Made by a program: the position numbers and the translations under genes
Shown: positions 5,026 to 5,858 of the stretch, piece by piece
Layout: every line of letters starts with the position of its first letter
How positions within the stretch are numbered: the first letter of the stretch is position 1
Assembly: GCA_030599515.1 (NCBI GenBank)
Contig: JAUVNV010000169.1
Coordinates: 1 to 5,858 of the forward strand
Length of the DNA: 5,858 nt
Direction of reading: 5' to 3'
DNA from: Acidimicrobiia bacterium
Lineage (GTDB): Bacteria; Actinomycetota; Acidimicrobiia; Spongiisociales; UBA5794
The notes under the pieces: model-generated
What the model was told of the DNA's origin: nothing
The model's input: the letters and a program-made list of their open reading frames with translations, nothing else
The model's database searches: none

Positions 5026-5858
5026 CATGTCCGAAGAATCTTGATCGTCGCGCTGGCGACATTGATGCTGTTTGCAGCGCTTGCGATCGCGCCGGGCGCG
5101 GTGCCTCCAGCTAACGCCGGACATCCAGTCGATTACGTCATCACGTTCGCGAATGATGCGGAGACCGGCGCGGGGCCCATTGTTTTTGGCACAGGAGATC
5201 AGGATGGGCTGACCGTGACGGTCGAGGGAGAGACGATCTCCAACATCCACGCGTCCTGCTCTGACCTGTTCAACCTGTACACGAAGGTCGGTGCGGATTA
5301 CATACGCAACGACCCCCTCCCAGCAGACTGGGGTTACGGCGAATCGGGGAATCCGCAACCGCCCCAGCGCCGAATCTGGGACTTCCAGTTCATCATCCAC
5401 CTGCCGAGCGGAGACAAGACGTGCGGCCGCACGCCTCCGCCGCCGGAGTTGGGGACGATCATTGTTGAGAAGCAGACCGTTCCCGATGGTGACCCGACCG
5501 CGTTCACGTTCACTGGTGACGCGGCCGGCGCGATCAGCGACGATGGGCAGATCGTCGTCACCGATCTCGATGCCGGCACCTACTCGTCGACCGAGACCGT
5601 GCCCGGCGGATGGGATCTCACGTCGATCAGCTGTAACGATGGGAACTCGACGGGTGACGTCGGCACCGCCACGGCGACGTTCAACCTCGAAGCCGGCGAG
5701 ACGGTCATTTGCACCTTCACCAACACGAAACAACCGCCGCCGGAGTTGGGGACGATCATTGTTGAGAAGCAGACCGTTCCCGATGGTGACCCGACCGCGT
5801 TCACGTTCACTGGTGACGCGGCCGGCGCGATCAGCGACGATGGGCAGATCGTCGTCAC
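4990..5858 (+). CDS. Secreted surface protein with prealbumin-like (SpaA-type) tandem repeats, partial
   Basis: The frame is open from GTG 4990 to the right edge (289 codons plus two bases), so the C-terminus is missing. Residues 1-43 form a signal peptide: basic HVRRI, a hydrophobic core LIVALATLMLFAALAIA, and a V-P-P-A-N-A cleavage site before G44. Residues 44 to about 146 are a domain I do not recognise, with two cysteines (C90, C145) that may pair outside the cell. A PPPP linker leads to a repeat of 99 residues from about 150: GTIIVEKQTVPDGDPTAFTF, then VVTDLDAGTYSSTETVPGGW, then ISCND and TVICTFTNTK. This is the pattern of prealbumin-like/SpaA-type beta-sandwich domains of surface and adhesin proteins; each unit has two Cys (C215, C240) placed to form a disulfide. 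A second copy begins at residue 249. It probably works as a stalk or scaffold; whether it ends in an anchor is unseen. GGAGGT five bases upstream supports the start. Confidence 0.85.
   Translation, partial: MLPATLTRSGNGHVRRILIVALATLMLFAALAIAPGAVPPANAGHPVDYVITFANDAETGAGPIVFGTGDQDGLTVTVEGETISNIHASCSDLFNLYTKVGADYIRNDPLPADWGYGESGNPQPPQRRIWDFQFIIHLPSGDKTCGRTPPPPELGTIIVEKQTVPDGDPTAFTFTGDAAGAISDDGQIVVTDLDAGTYSSTETVPGGWDLTSISCNDGNSTGDVGTATATFNLEAGETVICTFTNTKQPPPELGTIIVEKQTVPDGDPTAFTFTGDAAGAISDDGQIVV
5437..5733 (+). repeat. 297-bp tandem DNA repeat, first copy
   Basis: The unit begins CCGCCGCCGGAG and encodes 99 residues: a Pro-rich linker (PPPELG) and one prealbumin-like domain ending in TFTNTKQ. 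Copy two follows directly in frame. The unit length is an exact multiple of three, so gain or loss of copies keeps the reading frame. Confidence 0.95.
5734..5858 (+). repeat. 297-bp tandem DNA repeat, second copy (cut by window end)
   Basis: The 125 bases present appear identical to 5437-5561, including third codon positions. The rest of the copy and any further copies lie outside the window. Confidence 0.95.

Noticed and set aside
4784..5044. 86-codon plus-strand frame, including ATG 5027
   Set aside because: No resemblance to a known protein, and it overlaps the better supported GTG 4990 gene in another frame; ATG 5027 reaches a stop after five codons.
5014..5733. 239-codon open frame antisense to the secreted protein
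   Set aside because: The plus strand has a signal peptide, a Shine-Dalgarno and recognisable repeats; the antisense frame has none and its own repeat pattern only mirrors the DNA repeat.
5437..5858. CRISPR array or mobile-element repeat
   Set aside because: The repeat is a 297-bp coding unit in frame with a secreted protein, with no spacers and no terminal inverted repeats.

Overview
The window is GC-rich DNA from an actinobacterium. The best-supported clues are a perfect actinobacterial/Gram-positive type LexA operator (TCGAAC-N4-GTTCGA), a DUF222/13E12-type HNH gene start, a Cdc48-like double AAA ATPase of the kind known from actinobacteria, and several genes whose start codon sits six bases after a TANNNT -10 box, as in leaderless actinobacterial mRNAs. 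A deep actinobacterial lineage such as Acidimicrobiia is a guess; nothing here fixes the taxon.

Layout. 1-88 (-): the first 29 codons of a DUF222-type HNH endonuclease-like protein that continues off the left edge. 89-201: a spacer with two short tandem repeats. 202-711 (-): a small cysteine-free DsbA-like thioredoxin-fold protein. 712-802: a compact divergent control region with a LexA (SOS) box set between candidate -35 and -10 elements. 803-2419 (+): a 538-residue fusion of a DnaQ-type DEDDh 3'-5' exonuclease and a UvrC/Cho-type GIY-YIG nuclease, with a UvrC-like cysteine cluster and a UVR-like helix. 2420-2755 (-): csaA, convergent with the nuclease gene with no bases between the two stop codons. 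2756-2777: a 22-bp divergent spacer carrying two overlapping -10 boxes, one per strand. 2778-4775 (+): a 665-residue Cdc48/Cpa-like AAA+ ATPase with a degenerate first and an intact second ATPase module. 4776-4989: a 214-bp gap whose right half folds into adjacent hairpins just before a Shine-Dalgarno. 4990-5858 (+): the open 5' part of a secreted protein with a signal peptide, an unrecognised Cys-containing domain, and prealbumin-like (SpaA-type) repeats encoded by a 297-bp tandem DNA repeat; it runs off the right edge.

How it fits together. The window is mostly a set of single-gene transcription units rather than an operon. The strongest functional story is DNA-damage control of the exonuclease/GIY-YIG protein: operator, promoter, Shine-Dalgarno and start codon are all in register, parallel to the LexA regulation of E. 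coli cho. CsaA (chaperone/tRNA-binding fold) and the Cdc48-like ATPase share a tiny promoter region and both plausibly act in protein quality control. The secreted repeat protein is unrelated cell-surface biology. I see no phage, insertion sequence, CRISPR array, tRNA or rRNA.
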